From positions 1 to 15,074 of the forward strand of contig CAMWWG010000002.1 of assembly GCA_947177935.1 (NCBI GenBank): a DNA stretch of 15,074 nucleotides, written 5' to 3'. Each line of letters opens with the position of its first letter. The stretch's first letter is position 1. The notes below the pieces were generated by a model. The model had not been told where the DNA came from and did no database searches. It was given only the letters and a program-made list of their open reading frames with translations. The stretch is from an uncultured Ruminococcus sp. GTDB lineage: Bacteria > Bacillota > Clostridia > Oscillospirales > Ruminococcaceae. Below are positions 6,108-14,352 of the stretch, one piece after another. Both the position numbers and the translations under genes were made by a program.

Positions 6108-8570
6108 TTGGAACTGAAAGAAATCCGCAAAGAACAGTTATCCCCCATGATGCAGCAATATTATGATGTCAAACAGCAATATCCGGATTGTATTATATTT
6201 TATCGTCTGGGAGATTTCTATGAAATGTTCTTTGATGATGCCATCCGGGTGTCCAGGGATCTGGAGCTGACGCTTACAGGGCGTGACTGCGGACTTTCCG
6301 AACGTGCCCCTATGTGCGGTGTACCCTATCACAGCTATGAATTATATGTCAAGCGATTGCTGGAGCTGGGCTGTAAGATTGCCATCTGTGAACAGATGAC
6401 AGATCCGTCACAGAGCAAAGGTCTGGTAGAACGGGAAGTCATCCGGGTTATCACGCCCGGTACGGTGTTTGATATGCTCGACGATGCAGGAAATAATTAT
6501 CTTTGTTGTATCTATTGTACACAGAAAGAAACATCCCTGTGCTTTGCGGATCTGTCCACCGGAGAAGCGTCCGTCTATTCCGTTTCCGGTATCTATCAGC
6601 AGGAGGAAATGCTGAATTTATTATCCAGATATACGCCGTCAGAAATTATCTGTAATGCGGAATTTTTGAATCATAAAGAAGTTAACCGGTTTTTGAAGAT
6701 CAAATTAAGATGCCTGTGTAGTGTCCAGGAAGATTCCAGTTTTGTGCCGGCATTACAAAGCCGGATTGTCTGCCAGCAGTTTTCTGTGCAGTCCCTTGCG
6801 GATTTAGGATTACAGCCGGAGATGATTGAAACAAACGCTGTCTGCGGTCTGTTCTCGTATATTCAGAATACGCAGAAATCGCCTGCCGGGCGATTCCTTC
6901 ATCTGGAATTGAGTGACAGTACAGCATATTTAACTTTGGATCATAATGCACTCCGGAATCTGGAATTAACAAGCACCATGCGGACAGGGAGCAAAAAACA
7001 CACGCTCCTGGGAATTCTCGACAGCACCCGGACGGCAATGGGCAAGAGAATGCTCAAACAGTGGCTGGAACGTCCTCTGAGAAGTCCGGCTGTTATTACG
7101 GCAAGGCTTGACGCTGTGGAAAGTTTATTGAAACATCGGATGGAAACCATGAAATTACAGGACTGTCTGAATGGAATTTACGATCTGGAACGTCTCATGA
7201 CACGGATTGTTTATCAAAAAGCCTCTCCGAAAGATCTCAGGGCGCTTTGCATGACAGCACAGCAGCTACCGGAATTCAAGAAGATTTTAGAACAATTCCA
7301 GGATAGTACCCTGTTACAGCGATTGAATCAGAAAATTTCGGATTTATCCGAGATTGCGGAATTTATTGAGAAAGCAATTGTAGAAGATCCGCCGGCGATT
7401 CTCAAAAACGGCGGCATGATCCGGACGGGATTTGATCAGGATCTGGATCAACTCCGGGAAATCATGGAACACGGGAGCGATATGATTCTCCGGATCTGTG
7501 AAACAGAACGGGAACGCACCGGCATTAAAAATTTAAAAATCGGCAATAACAAAGTATTCGGCTATTATCTGGAAGTCACAAGATCCTATTATGATAAAAT
7601 CCCGGATTATTACATCCGCAAGCAGACGCTTGCCAATGCAGAAAGATTTATTACAAAAGAACTCAAAGAAATTGAAAATACAGTCCTGGGAGCGAAAGAC
7701 AGGGCGCTGGAACTGGAACTGGAATTATACACGCAAGTCCGGGATTATTTAGCAGATTCCCTTGTGAAAGTACAGGAAACGGCAGCCGCCGTGGCGCAGA
7801 TTGATGTGCTTGTTTCGTTTGCGCAAACGGCATCACAGAATAATTACTGCAAACCTGAAATTACAACAGACGGCATTCTGGAGATCCATGACGGACGGCA
7901 TCCGGTTGTGGAACAGATGTTGATGGACACTGTCTTTGTTCCGAATGATGTCTATTTAGATACAGACCAGAACCGGATGGCGATTATTACAGGTCCGAAC
8001 ATGGCAGGTAAATCGACTTACATGCGGCAGACGGCATTAATTGTGTTAATGGCACAGATGGGCTGTTTTGTCCCGGCAAGCTGTGCGAAAATTTCGGTTG
8101 TGGACAGGATTTTTACTCGTGTGGGCGCTTCGGATGATTTGACTGCCGGAGAAAGCACGTTCATGGTTGAAATGAAAGAAGTCGCCGAAATTCTGCGTTA
8201 TGCAACGAAAAACAGTCTTGTCATCCTGGATGAGGTCGGACGTGGCACATCCACATTTGACGGCATCAGCATTGCCAAAGCTGTTGCGGAATATATCTGT
8301 CAGGGCGAACAACTGGGGTGCAAGACGCTCTTTGCAACGCATTATCATGAATTGATTTCACTGGAACAGGAATTTGACGGAATCCGGAATTACAGCGTTG
8401 CTGTCCGGAAAAATCAGGACGGCATCCGGTTTCTGCGAAAAATTATTCCGGGCGGGACAGATGACAGTTACGGGATTGATGTTGCAAAGCTCGCAGGCGT
8501 TCCGGATATTGTGTTATCCAGAGCCGGGGAAATTCTGAAAGAACTGGAAAAAAATAAAAATAAATTATAA
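6108..8570 (+). CDS. mutS: DNA mismatch repair protein MutS
   Basis: MutS recognises mismatches and small loops in DNA and recruits MutL. The mismatch-reading Phe-X-Glu motif is in RLGDFYEMF (F37, E39). The lever and clamp domains fill the middle. The ABC-type ATPase has a Walker A loop GPNMAGKST at residues 629-637, the signature region GASDDLTAGESTFMVEM and a Walker B LVILDEVGRGTST with D708-E709. The helix-turn-helix dimerisation segment (YGIDVAKLAGVPDIVLSRA) is near the end. The start is TTG 6108, eight bases after AGAAAGGAG. At 820 residues it ends in ELEKNKNKL shortly after the dimerisation motif, so the C-terminal tetramerisation/clamp-binding extension seen in longer MutS proteins is very short or absent. 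mutL follows 27 bases later. Confidence 0.97.
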   Translation: MELKEIRKEQLSPMMQQYYDVKQQYPDCIIFYRLGDFYEMFFDDAIRVSRDLELTLTGRDCGLSERAPMCGVPYHSYELYVKRLLELGCKIAICEQMTDPSQSKGLVEREVIRVITPGTVFDMLDDAGNNYLCCIYCTQKETSLCFADLSTGEASVYSVSGIYQQEEMLNLLSRYTPSEIICNAEFLNHKEVNRFLKIKLRCLCSVQEDSSFVPALQSRIVCQQFSVQSLADLGLQPEMIETNAVCGLFSYIQNTQKSPAGRFLHLELSDSTAYLTLDHNALRNLELTSTMRTGSKKHTLLGILDSTRTAMGKRMLKQWLERPLRSPAVITARLDAVESLLKHRMETMKLQDCLNGIYDLERLMTRIVYQKASPKDLRALCMTAQQLPEFKKILEQFQDSTLLQRLNQKISDLSEIAEFIEKAIVEDPPAILKNGGMIRTGFDQDLDQLREIMEHGSDMILRICETERERTGIKNLKIGNNKVFGYYLEVTRSYYDKIPDYYIRKQTLANAERFITKELKEIENTVLGAKDRALELELELYTQVRDYLADSLVKVQETAAAVAQIDVLVSFAQTASQNNYCKPEITTDGILEIHDGRHPVVEQMLMDTVFVPNDVYLDTDQNRMAIITGPNMAGKSTYMRQTALIVLMAQMGCFVPASCAKISVVDRIFTRVGASDDLTAGESTFMVEMKEVAEILRYATKNSLVILDEVGRGTSTFDGISIAKAVAEYICQGEQLGCKTLFATHYHELISLEQEFDGIRNYSVAVRKNQDGIRFLRKIIPGGTDDSYGIDVAKLAGVPDIVLSRAGEILKELEKNKNKL

Positions 8571-8597
8571 ATTTTTTTAAAATCAGGGGGTAATATC

Positions 8598-10583
8598 ATG
8601 CCGGAAATCCGGATATTAGAAAAACAGGTTGCGGAGCTGATCGCTGCCGGGGAAGTGATCGAAAAACCGGTTTCTGTTGTCAAAGAACTGGTAGAGAATG
8701 CCATTGATGCCGGTGCAGGACGGATTACTGTTGAAATCAAGAACGGCGGAACAACATTCATGAGAATTCAGGATGACGGATGTGGCATGTCCGCAGAGGA
8801 TCTCCCCAAGGCGTTTCTCCGTCATGCCACAAGCAAAGTGCAGCAGAAAGAAGATCTTGAAAATATTCACACACTGGGCTTCCGGGGGGAGGCACTGGCA
8901 TCCGTTGCCGCTGTCTCCAAAGTCACTGTGATGACCAAACGTCCGGAGGATTCTTTTGGGTCACAGTATGAAATCATTGGCGGCGAGGGAGAAGCCGTTG
9001 AGGAGTGCGGCTGTCCGGATGGTACAACGCTGCTGATCCGGGATCTGTTTTTCAACGTTCCGGCAAGACGGAAATTTATGAAACGGGACACAACCGAGGG
9101 GAACGCTATTGCGCAGATGGTGCAGAAGATTGCCATATCTCACCCGGAAATTGCATTCAAATTCATCCGGGACAACAGACTGGATTTCCATTCTGACGGC
9201 ACGGGAGATCTGCTCACAGCGATCCGGGCCGTTTACGGGAGAGAATTTTCCGGGGATCTGATCCCCATTTCCGGACAGGGAGAAGATATCACCGTCACGG
9301 GCTATATCATCAAGCCATTGTATGCGAAGTCAAACCGGAGTTTTCAGAATTTCTTTGTGAATACACGCTGTGTGAAATCCGTCACGTGCCGGATTGCATT
9401 AGAAAGCGCCTATGAGAATTTATTAATGACGAATAAATTTCCGGCGTGTGTGATTTTACTGACGATGCCGCCGGATACATTAGATGTGAACATTCATCCG
9501 GCAAAAGCGGAAGTTCGTTTCTCAGATGAACGCAAAGTGATTGATGTCATTTACAATGCTGTCAAAAAGGCATTTGTCGAAGAAGGATTGATTTACGGAT
9601 TCCAGACCAGAAAGCAGGATAATGATAGTAATCATTCTAATAATTCTGATCCGGATTTCAAAAAATTGCCGGTCGTTCATCAGCAAATTTCCGAAGAATC
9701 TCCCCGGAAATTGGTTTTTCAGCCGCTCCACCAGGAGGACATGCCATTCCGGGTGCAGTTACCGGGACAGAACCAGGAGGAGAATGACAGAAATTTCGGA
9801 ACTTCTGAGAATCCTGTGAATTCTGAACCGCTCCCGAAATCTGTTTTTGTTTCAGAAAGTTTTATTGACATTGAGGGCGAACCGGAAGAAGCATTAGAAA
9901 ATTTAGAAAAATCAGACATCACGGAATCCGGAGAATTCAGAGAATTTCAGGAAATCCCCAAAAATTCAAGAAATTCGGAAAATTCAGCACTCCCTGGTAT
10001 TCCTGAAGAATTTCCGGATGTTCGTGTGATCGGTGAATTATTTGCAGATTACATCATTGCGCAATCCGGAGATTCTATGATTCTGATTGACAAACATGCG
10101 GCACATGAGAGAATTATTTTTGAACGACTCCGGGCGGAGAATTGTCAGCAGTATCAGCAAATTTTATTACACCCGGTGCGTACGCTCCTGACGATGAACG
10201 AATTTTCAGCAGTGGAAGAAAATCAGGAACTGCTTGAAAATATGGGCTTTTCCGTGGATTTTTCACAAAAGCCGGAATTGATTACGATGGGAGCGCCTCT
10301 TTTTTTTGAACATATGCAGTTAGATGAGATCATGCAGGAGATTGCGCATAATTTTTATTTGGGCAAGGTCAACCCGCAGAGTCATAAGCTGGATGAGTTA
10401 CTGCATACACTGGCTTGCCGGTCAGCAATCAAGGCGAATGACAAAAATTCTTTAGAAGAATTGCAGTCGCTTGCCGAGCAGGTATGTCATGACAGAAATA
10501 TCCGGCATTGTCCGCACGGCAGACCGGTGCTGTTCGTGATGACAAAATACCAGTTAGAGAAAGAATTTCGGAGAAGAGTATGA
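8598..10583 (+). CDS. mutL: DNA mismatch repair protein MutL (endonuclease type)
   Basis: MutL couples mismatch recognition to strand removal. The N-terminal GHKL ATPase shows AAGEVIEKPVSVVKELVENAIDAGA (E30, N34), DDGCGM (59-64), RHATSK and GFRGEAL (94-100). The S5-like domain follows to about 330. A long hydrophilic linker, about 335-470, is rich in Asn, Ser, Glu and Pro. The C-terminal dimerisation domain has an intact metal endonuclease motif, DKHAAHERIIFE (from D498), with the companion motifs ACRSAIKA and CPHGRP (from C638). It should therefore nick DNA itself, as MutL does in bacteria lacking MutH. The ribosome site AGGGGG at 8585-8590 is seven bases before the ATG. Its stop overlaps the miaA start as ATGA, which implies translational coupling. 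Confidence 0.97.
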   Translation: MPEIRILEKQVAELIAAGEVIEKPVSVVKELVENAIDAGAGRITVEIKNGGTTFMRIQDDGCGMSAEDLPKAFLRHATSKVQQKEDLENIHTLGFRGEALASVAAVSKVTVMTKRPEDSFGSQYEIIGGEGEAVEECGCPDGTTLLIRDLFFNVPARRKFMKRDTTEGNAIAQMVQKIAISHPEIAFKFIRDNRLDFHSDGTGDLLTAIRAVYGREFSGDLIPISGQGEDITVTGYIIKPLYAKSNRSFQNFFVNTRCVKSVTCRIALESAYENLLMTNKFPACVILLTMPPDTLDVNIHPAKAEVRFSDERKVIDVIYNAVKKAFVEEGLIYGFQTRKQDNDSNHSNNSDPDFKKLPVVHQQISEESPRKLVFQPLHQEDMPFRVQLPGQNQEENDRNFGTSENPVNSEPLPKSVFVSESFIDIEGEPEEALENLEKSDITESGEFREFQEIPKNSRNSENSALPGIPEEFPDVRVIGELFADYIIAQSGDSMILIDKHAAHERIIFERLRAENCQQYQQILLHPVRTLLTMNEFSAVEENQELLENMGFSVDFSQKPELITMGAPLFFEHMQLDEIMQEIAHNFYLGKVNPQSHKLDELLHTLACRSAIKANDKNSLEELQSLAEQVCHDRNIRHCPHGRPVLFVMTKYQLEKEFRRRV

Positions 10584-11554
10584 AACAAAAACAGAAAGTA
10601 CTTGCGATTGTCGGAGCGACAGCATCCGGCAAGACGGCACTCGGCGTTGCGCTGGCGAAAAAATATAACGGAGAAATTATTTCTGCCGATTCCATGCAGA
10701 TCTACAAGGGACTGGATATTACCACGGCAAAGCCTACGCTGGAGGAAATGCAGGGGATTCCGCATTATTGTGTTGATTTTCTGTCACGGACATCCAATTT
10801 TTCCGTTGCGGATTATGTGAAACTTGCAAGGGAAAAAATTGAAGACATTGCATTCCGTGGAAAACTGCCGATTATGGTCGGCGGAACGGGATTATATATG
10901 GATTCTACTTTAAATGGCATGCAGTTTCAGGAAATTCCGGAGCAGGAACAAGAAAAGAATCGGGAAAAGATCGGTCAGCTTTATATGCACGGAGAAACCG
11001 GAGCAGCTTATTGTATGCTCCAGGAACTTGATCCGGAAGCGGCAGAAAAAATCCATCCAAATAATGTTGTCCGGGTAAGGCGAGCGCTGGAAGTCTGTGT
11101 TACGACGGGAGGAACGTTCACGGAATACCAGGCGAAGAACCGTGCGCACGAATCGCCATATGATTCTTTTTATCTGGGTCTGGATTATGAAAACAGGCAG
11201 GATCTCTATGACAGAATCAATGCAAGAGTCCTGAAAATGCTGGAAATGGGAATGCTTGAAGAAGTCCGGACAGTATATTCAGAAAATTTAAACCATTCCG
11301 CCGGAACGTCCGCCATGGCAATCGGCTACAAAGAACTGATTCCCTATCTGGAACACAAAGAAGATTTAGAACATGTAATAGCCCGGATTCAACAGGAAAC
11401 CCGGAGATATGCCAAACGGCAGATGACCTGGTTTCGTCGAAATGCTCAAATTCAGTGGTTGAAATTGGATAAAAATGATGAACTGCAAGAAATTTCTGAA
11501 AAAGCTGAAAAAATGATAGCCAAAGCGGAATTTTTATGCTATAATAAAGAGTGA
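10580..11554 (+). CDS. miaA: tRNA dimethylallyltransferase MiaA
   Basis: MiaA transfers a dimethylallyl group to N6 of A37 in tRNAs reading UNN codons, giving i6A37, the substrate of MiaB. The 324-residue sequence has a P-loop (GATASGKT, 12-19), the substrate-binding ISADSMQIYKGLDITTAKP (D37), PHYCVDF, VGGTGLYMDS near 100, RVRRALEV, AIGYKEL and the C-terminal RRYAKRQMTWFRR. The frame extends upstream to 10508, but the ATG at 10580 overlaps the mutL stop as ATGA. It has GGAG at 10570-10573 and starts the protein just before the first strand, so I take it as the real start. The last codons contain a probable promoter for hfq. Confidence 0.97.
   Translation: MKQKQKVLAIVGATASGKTALGVALAKKYNGEIISADSMQIYKGLDITTAKPTLEEMQGIPHYCVDFLSRTSNFSVADYVKLAREKIEDIAFRGKLPIMVGGTGLYMDSTLNGMQFQEIPEQEQEKNREKIGQLYMHGETGAAYCMLQELDPEAAEKIHPNNVVRVRRALEVCVTTGGTFTEYQAKNRAHESPYDSFYLGLDYENRQDLYDRINARVLKMLEMGMLEEVRTVYSENLNHSAGTSAMAIGYKELIPYLEHKEDLEHVIARIQQETRRYAKRQMTWFRRNAQIQWLKLDKNDELQEISEKAEKMIAKAEFLCYNKE
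11517..11545 (+). promoter_or_regulatory. Probable hfq promoter inside the 3' end of miaA
   Basis: TATAAT at 11540-11545 is preceded by TGC (extended -10), and TAGCCA at 11517-11522 lies 17 bases upstream, matching four of six -35 consensus bases. A start near 11552 would give an hfq leader of about 60 bases and let hfq be transcribed apart from mutL-miaA. It is a motif match inside coding sequence, so moderate confidence. Confidence 0.62.
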
Positions 11555-11556
11555 GT

Positions 11557-11572
11557 TATATTTTAAAATATA
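11557..11572. repeat. Perfect 16-bp AT palindrome at the predicted 5' end of the hfq leader
   Basis: TATATTTTAAAATATA is fully self-complementary and lies three bases after the miaA stop codon and just after the expected transcription start. It could form a weak 5' hairpin in the hfq mRNA, or be a DNA site. Neither is shown. Confidence 0.6.
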
Positions 11573-11585
11573 AAAATAGATTGGC

Positions 11586-11612
11586 AATTCTGAAAGGAGA
11601 CAAAATCAGATT
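11586..11612 (+). promoter_or_regulatory. Possible hairpin presenting the hfq ribosome site
   Basis: The ribosome site AAAGGAG ends about 13 bases before the hfq ATG, which is longer than usual. AATTCTG (11586-11592) can pair with CAGATT (11607-11612) with one bulged T, leaving the ribosome site and an A-rich stretch in a 14-base loop and the ATG directly after the stem. The stem is short (six pairs) and weak, so this is a suggestion rather than a call. Confidence 0.35.
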
Positions 11613-11852
11613 ATGAATAAAAATTTGAATTTGCAGGATACATTCCTCAATCAGGCACGAAAAGAACGGATTCTTGTGACAACGTATCTTATCAACGGTT
11701 TTCAGTGCAAGGGCATTGTCAAGGGATTTGATAATTATGTAGTGATTTTTGACTGTGCCGGACAGCAGCAGGTTATCTATAAACATGCAATTTCTACAAT
11801 TGCACCATCCCGTCCGGTATCCATTCTCGACAGTGAGGACAAGCAGGACTAA
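11613..11852 (+). CDS. hfq: RNA chaperone Hfq
   Basis: Hfq is an Sm-like protein that forms a hexameric ring and binds small RNAs and mRNAs. This 79-residue copy has [14 protein letters not shown] (Q8, D9, N13, R16) for the proximal face and rim, Sm1 with [17 protein letters not shown] (D40, Y42), and Sm2 with the diagnostic [10 protein letters not shown] (56-64). The tail after residue 66 is short and acidic (SEDKQD), as in Gram-positive Hfq and unlike the long tail of E. coli. Cysteines at 32 and 48 are unusual positions but not obviously functional. The gene follows miaA as in enterobacteria. Its own promoter and A-rich leader could allow separate control or self-regulation, which is inferred. 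Confidence 0.96.
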   Translation: MNKNLNLQDTFLNQARKERILVTTYLINGFQCKGIVKGFDNYVVIFDCAGQQQVIYKHAISTIAPSRPVSILDSEDKQD

Positions 11853-11858
11853 GCCGCC

Positions 11859-13115
11859 ATGAATTCAGAAATGCTGTCGGCTGTGCTCGCTCTCGTCGCA
11901 GTGTTTATTATTATTACGGTTGTGAATGTCGTGATCAAGCAGTTCGGTCAGAGTTATGTGACCGAGACGGCTCTCCTGGTAAAGGGCAATGATTCCGAAT
12001 TCGTCCAGGGTGTATTCATCCGGGATGAAACTGTGATTACATATGACGGCGGCGGTGTTCTCAGCTACAAAGTCCCCGATGGCGGCAAGCTCGGCATCGG
12101 CAGTGTCATTGCGGATGTCTATGCAAATGAGAGTCAGATTGCTGTCGGACAAAAAATCGATCAGCTCCAGAACGAGTTGTATTTATTAAAAAGAATTTCC
12201 AATCCCGGCACGACGCAGACAGCACAGCCATCTAATATTGCGGCGCTGTTCACAGAGAATTTTGTGGATTATCTGTATCAGAGAGAACAAAATGATTTGG
12301 GAAATTTGCAGGAATCTCAGGAAGAAATGGCAGTCCTGCTTGGTATCTATCAATTGATTACAGGCAGTGACACCAGTTATCTGGATCGTATGAATGCGAT
12401 TCAGAGTGAAATTGTGGCGTTGCAGCAGGCGCAGAAAGCTCCCATTTCTGTGATTACATCTGACAAGGCATCCTATTTCGTCAGTTATGCGGACGGCTAT
12501 GAAGATTCTCTCCGGATGAGCGATGTGAATTTATTAACCGTTGAACAGCTGGAGCAAATAGAGAATACTGTGATCCGGGATGGAACGATTGTGGGCAAGC
12601 TGATTGATAGTTATCAGTGGATTCTTGCGGTTGTTGTGGACAATTCCGAGAGAAAGTACCGGGATGGTGACAGGGTCACTCTGAAGTTTGCTTCTACATC
12701 GGATACTGTCACAGGGTTTATTACTTCTTTGAACAGTAAGGCAGGCGATGCACAAACTATTCTGGGGATCACCTGTGAAACCATGACTTATGATCTGGTA
12801 CAGCACAGGACGGAAAATGTGGAGCTGATCCTGGATGACTATCATGACATGCAAGGCATTCGAGTGCCACGGAGTGCATTGCATTTCCGTTCGATTACGG
12901 AAGAAGTTAAGGATGAGGAGACAGGCACCGTCCGGCAGGTTACGAACAAATACAGAGGTGTCTATGTTCTTGACGGGGAACAGCCGGAATTCCGGAAACT
13001 GGATGTCATCTATGAGGGTGAGGACTATGTCATTTCGGCAGAACGATCGGAAAGCGCTTATCTTGCATTATATGATTCGATTATAACAGGAGGTCTTGAC
13101 GCAGATGAAGAGTAG
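11859..13115 (+). CDS. Membrane-anchored HlyD-like (periplasmic adaptor-type) protein
   Basis: This 418-residue protein begins with a membrane segment at about 6-27 with no cleavable signal, so most of it should lie outside the membrane. A lipoyl-like or barrel-sandwich stretch is at about 63-92 (DGGGVLSYKVPDGGKLGIGSVIADVY). Next comes a mostly helical, Gln/Glu-rich region likely to form a coiled-coil hairpin (about 92-190). Beta-rich domains follow (about 240-400). The order resembles HlyD/MFP adaptor subunits of export systems, but no ABC or RND partner is encoded nearby. The start is six bases after the hfq stop, with only a weak AGGA ribosome match, so translation may be coupled. The end overlaps yggS by 11 bases. 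Its placement before the YggS-SepF cluster hints at an envelope or division role; this is inference. Confidence 0.72.
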   Translation: MNSEMLSAVLALVAVFIIITVVNVVIKQFGQSYVTETALLVKGNDSEFVQGVFIRDETVITYDGGGVLSYKVPDGGKLGIGSVIADVYANESQIAVGQKIDQLQNELYLLKRISNPGTTQTAQPSNIAALFTENFVDYLYQREQNDLGNLQESQEEMAVLLGIYQLITGSDTSYLDRMNAIQSEIVALQQAQKAPISVITSDKASYFVSYADGYEDSLRMSDVNLLTVEQLEQIENTVIRDGTIVGKLIDSYQWILAVVVDNSERKYRDGDRVTLKFASTSDTVTGFITSLNSKAGDAQTILGITCETMTYDLVQHRTENVELILDDYHDMQGIRVPRSALHFRSITEEVKDEETGTVRQVTNKYRGVYVLDGEQPEFRKLDVIYEGEDYVISAERSESAYLALYDSIITGGLDADEE

Positions 13116-13812
13116 ACAGGTTCAGGAAAATTACAGGAGAATTTCTGAGACGATTGCGGAAGCCGCAGACAGAAGCGGCAGGAAACCGGAAGAAATTACA
13201 TTCATGGCAGTGACAAAGACCGTTGCACCGGAACTGGTGAATGCGGCAATTGCCTGCGGTATTCAGGTGCTTGGCGAAAACCGGGTGCAGGAATATTTAT
13301 CTAAAAAAGACAGCTATGAAAAAAATACACCGGTGGATTTCATCGGGACATTGCAGAGTAATAAAGTCAAGTATATTATCCAGGATATGAGATTGATCCA
13401 GTCCGTGAATAAATTTTCTCTGGCAAAAGAGATTGAACGCTGTGCGGCAAAACTGGATTTGCACCAGGATATTTTACTAGAGATTAATATCGGCGGTGAA
13501 GATTCCAAAAGCGGTTTACAGCCGGACGGGCTGCCGGAGCTGCTGCAGCAGATTGCAGAATTGGAACATGTGCATGTCAAAGGCTTGATGACGATTCCGC
13601 CGCCGTGTCAGGACACAAGTTTTTTACAGGCAATGCAGGAATTATTTCTGAAAACCAAAGAGCGTATTCAGGCTTCCGGTATTCCGGACACAGAAATGCA
13701 GATTTTGTCCATGGGCATGTCGGATGATTATGCACAGGCGATCCTGTGCGGTTCAACGCTTGTGAGAGTCGGTTCGGCGTTATTCGGTGCAAGAGATTAT
13801 TCTAAATTATAA
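13105..13812 (+). CDS. YggS/YlmE/PROSC-family pyridoxal-phosphate homeostasis protein
   Basis: This family binds pyridoxal 5'-phosphate on a single-domain alanine-racemase-like barrel and helps keep PLP and amino-acid pools balanced; it has no known classical enzyme activity. The PLP lysine is K38 in FMAVTKT. Other family motifs are GENRVQEY, FIGTLQSNKVKYI, IQSVNKFSLAKEI, INIGGEDSKSG, GLMTIPPP and the phosphate-binding end LSMGMSDDYAQAILCGSTLVRVGSALFGAR. A strong ribosome site, AGGAGGT at 13088-13094, sits inside the upstream gene and is spaced correctly for ATG 13105, not for TTG 13096. The 235-residue length is normal. YggS proteins are commonly encoded before sepF in Gram-positives, as here. 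Confidence 0.95.
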   Translation: MKSRQVQENYRRISETIAEAADRSGRKPEEITFMAVTKTVAPELVNAAIACGIQVLGENRVQEYLSKKDSYEKNTPVDFIGTLQSNKVKYIIQDMRLIQSVNKFSLAKEIERCAAKLDLHQDILLEINIGGEDSKSGLQPDGLPELLQQIAELEHVHVKGLMTIPPPCQDTSFLQAMQELFLKTKERIQASGIPDTEMQILSMGMSDDYAQAILCGSTLVRVGSALFGARDYSKL

Positions 13813-13823
13813 AATTATAATTT
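13804..13823. repeat. AT palindrome across the yggS stop codon
   Basis: AAATTATAA and TTATAATTT form 9-base arms around a 2-base centre and include the stop codon. The following spacer to 13890 is almost entirely A and T, with short A- and T-runs. A TATTAT at 13856-13861 could be a -10 element for sepF but has no good -35, so I do not call a promoter. The sepF ribosome site AAAGGAG begins at 13891. Confidence 0.5.
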
Positions 13824-13904
13824 ATTTTAAAATTATTTTTAACTTATTTTAATACTATTATGAAATGATAAAAAATAAAAAAATTATATAAAAGGAGAAG
13901 CAGG

Positions 13905-14348
13905 ATGAAACTTTTTGACAACATGAAAGAATTTTTCTTTCCGTCAGATGATGTACCAGAACAAGTTCCGGTGCGTCAGTCACAGGACATCCCCCCTGTG
14001 ACAAACATTGAAGAACAGATGGCGGCAGGACGAGAACCCGGCTCAAATATTGTCAGTATTCAGGCAACAGCGCAGTTACAGGTTGTTCTTGTTAAGCCTG
14101 AAGTGTTCACAGATGCAAAAGCAATCGCCGATCACTTGATCAGCCGTAAGACAGTTGTTCTGAACCTGGAGACAGCTTCTCCGGAGAACCGCAGGAGAAT
14201 CATTGATTTTCTTGTTGGCGTATCTTATGCGATCAGCGGCAGTTTAAAGCCCGTTGCCAATCTGACGTATATCATCACACCATATAATGTCGGCTTTATC
14301 GGTGATGATCTGGCGGCGGAACTGGAAAACAACGGCGTGATTATCTAA
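13905..14348 (+). CDS. sepF: Cell division protein SepF
   Basis: SepF polymerises into rings, binds the C-terminus of FtsZ and tethers the Z-ring to the membrane in Gram-positives. This 147-residue protein has the expected N-terminal amphipathic membrane-binding helix (MKLFDNMKEFFF), a flexible Pro/Gln-rich linker (about 14-54) and the SepF core (about 57-140). The core has VVLVKPEVFTDAKAIADHLI, VVLNLETASPENRRRIIDFLVGVSYAISGSLKPV and a final strand with ITPYNVGFIGD. AAAGGAG lies seven bases before the ATG. It follows yggS and precedes a ylmH-like gene, as in the conserved division cluster, though no ylmG lies between them. Confidence 0.95.
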   Translation: MKLFDNMKEFFFPSDDVPEQVPVRQSQDIPPVTNIEEQMAAGREPGSNIVSIQATAQLQVVLVKPEVFTDAKAIADHLISRKTVVLNLETASPENRRRIIDFLVGVSYAISGSLKPVANLTYIITPYNVGFIGDDLAAELENNGVII

Positions 14349-14352
14349 GTAT

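Noticed and set aside
10508..10579. Longer miaA reading frame beginning inside mutL
   Set aside because: The ATG at 10580 has a good ribosome site, forms the ATGA overlap and fits the family N-terminus.
13096..13104. TTG start for the YggS-family gene
   Set aside because: It is only one base after the AGGAGGT ribosome site; ATG 13105 is correctly spaced.
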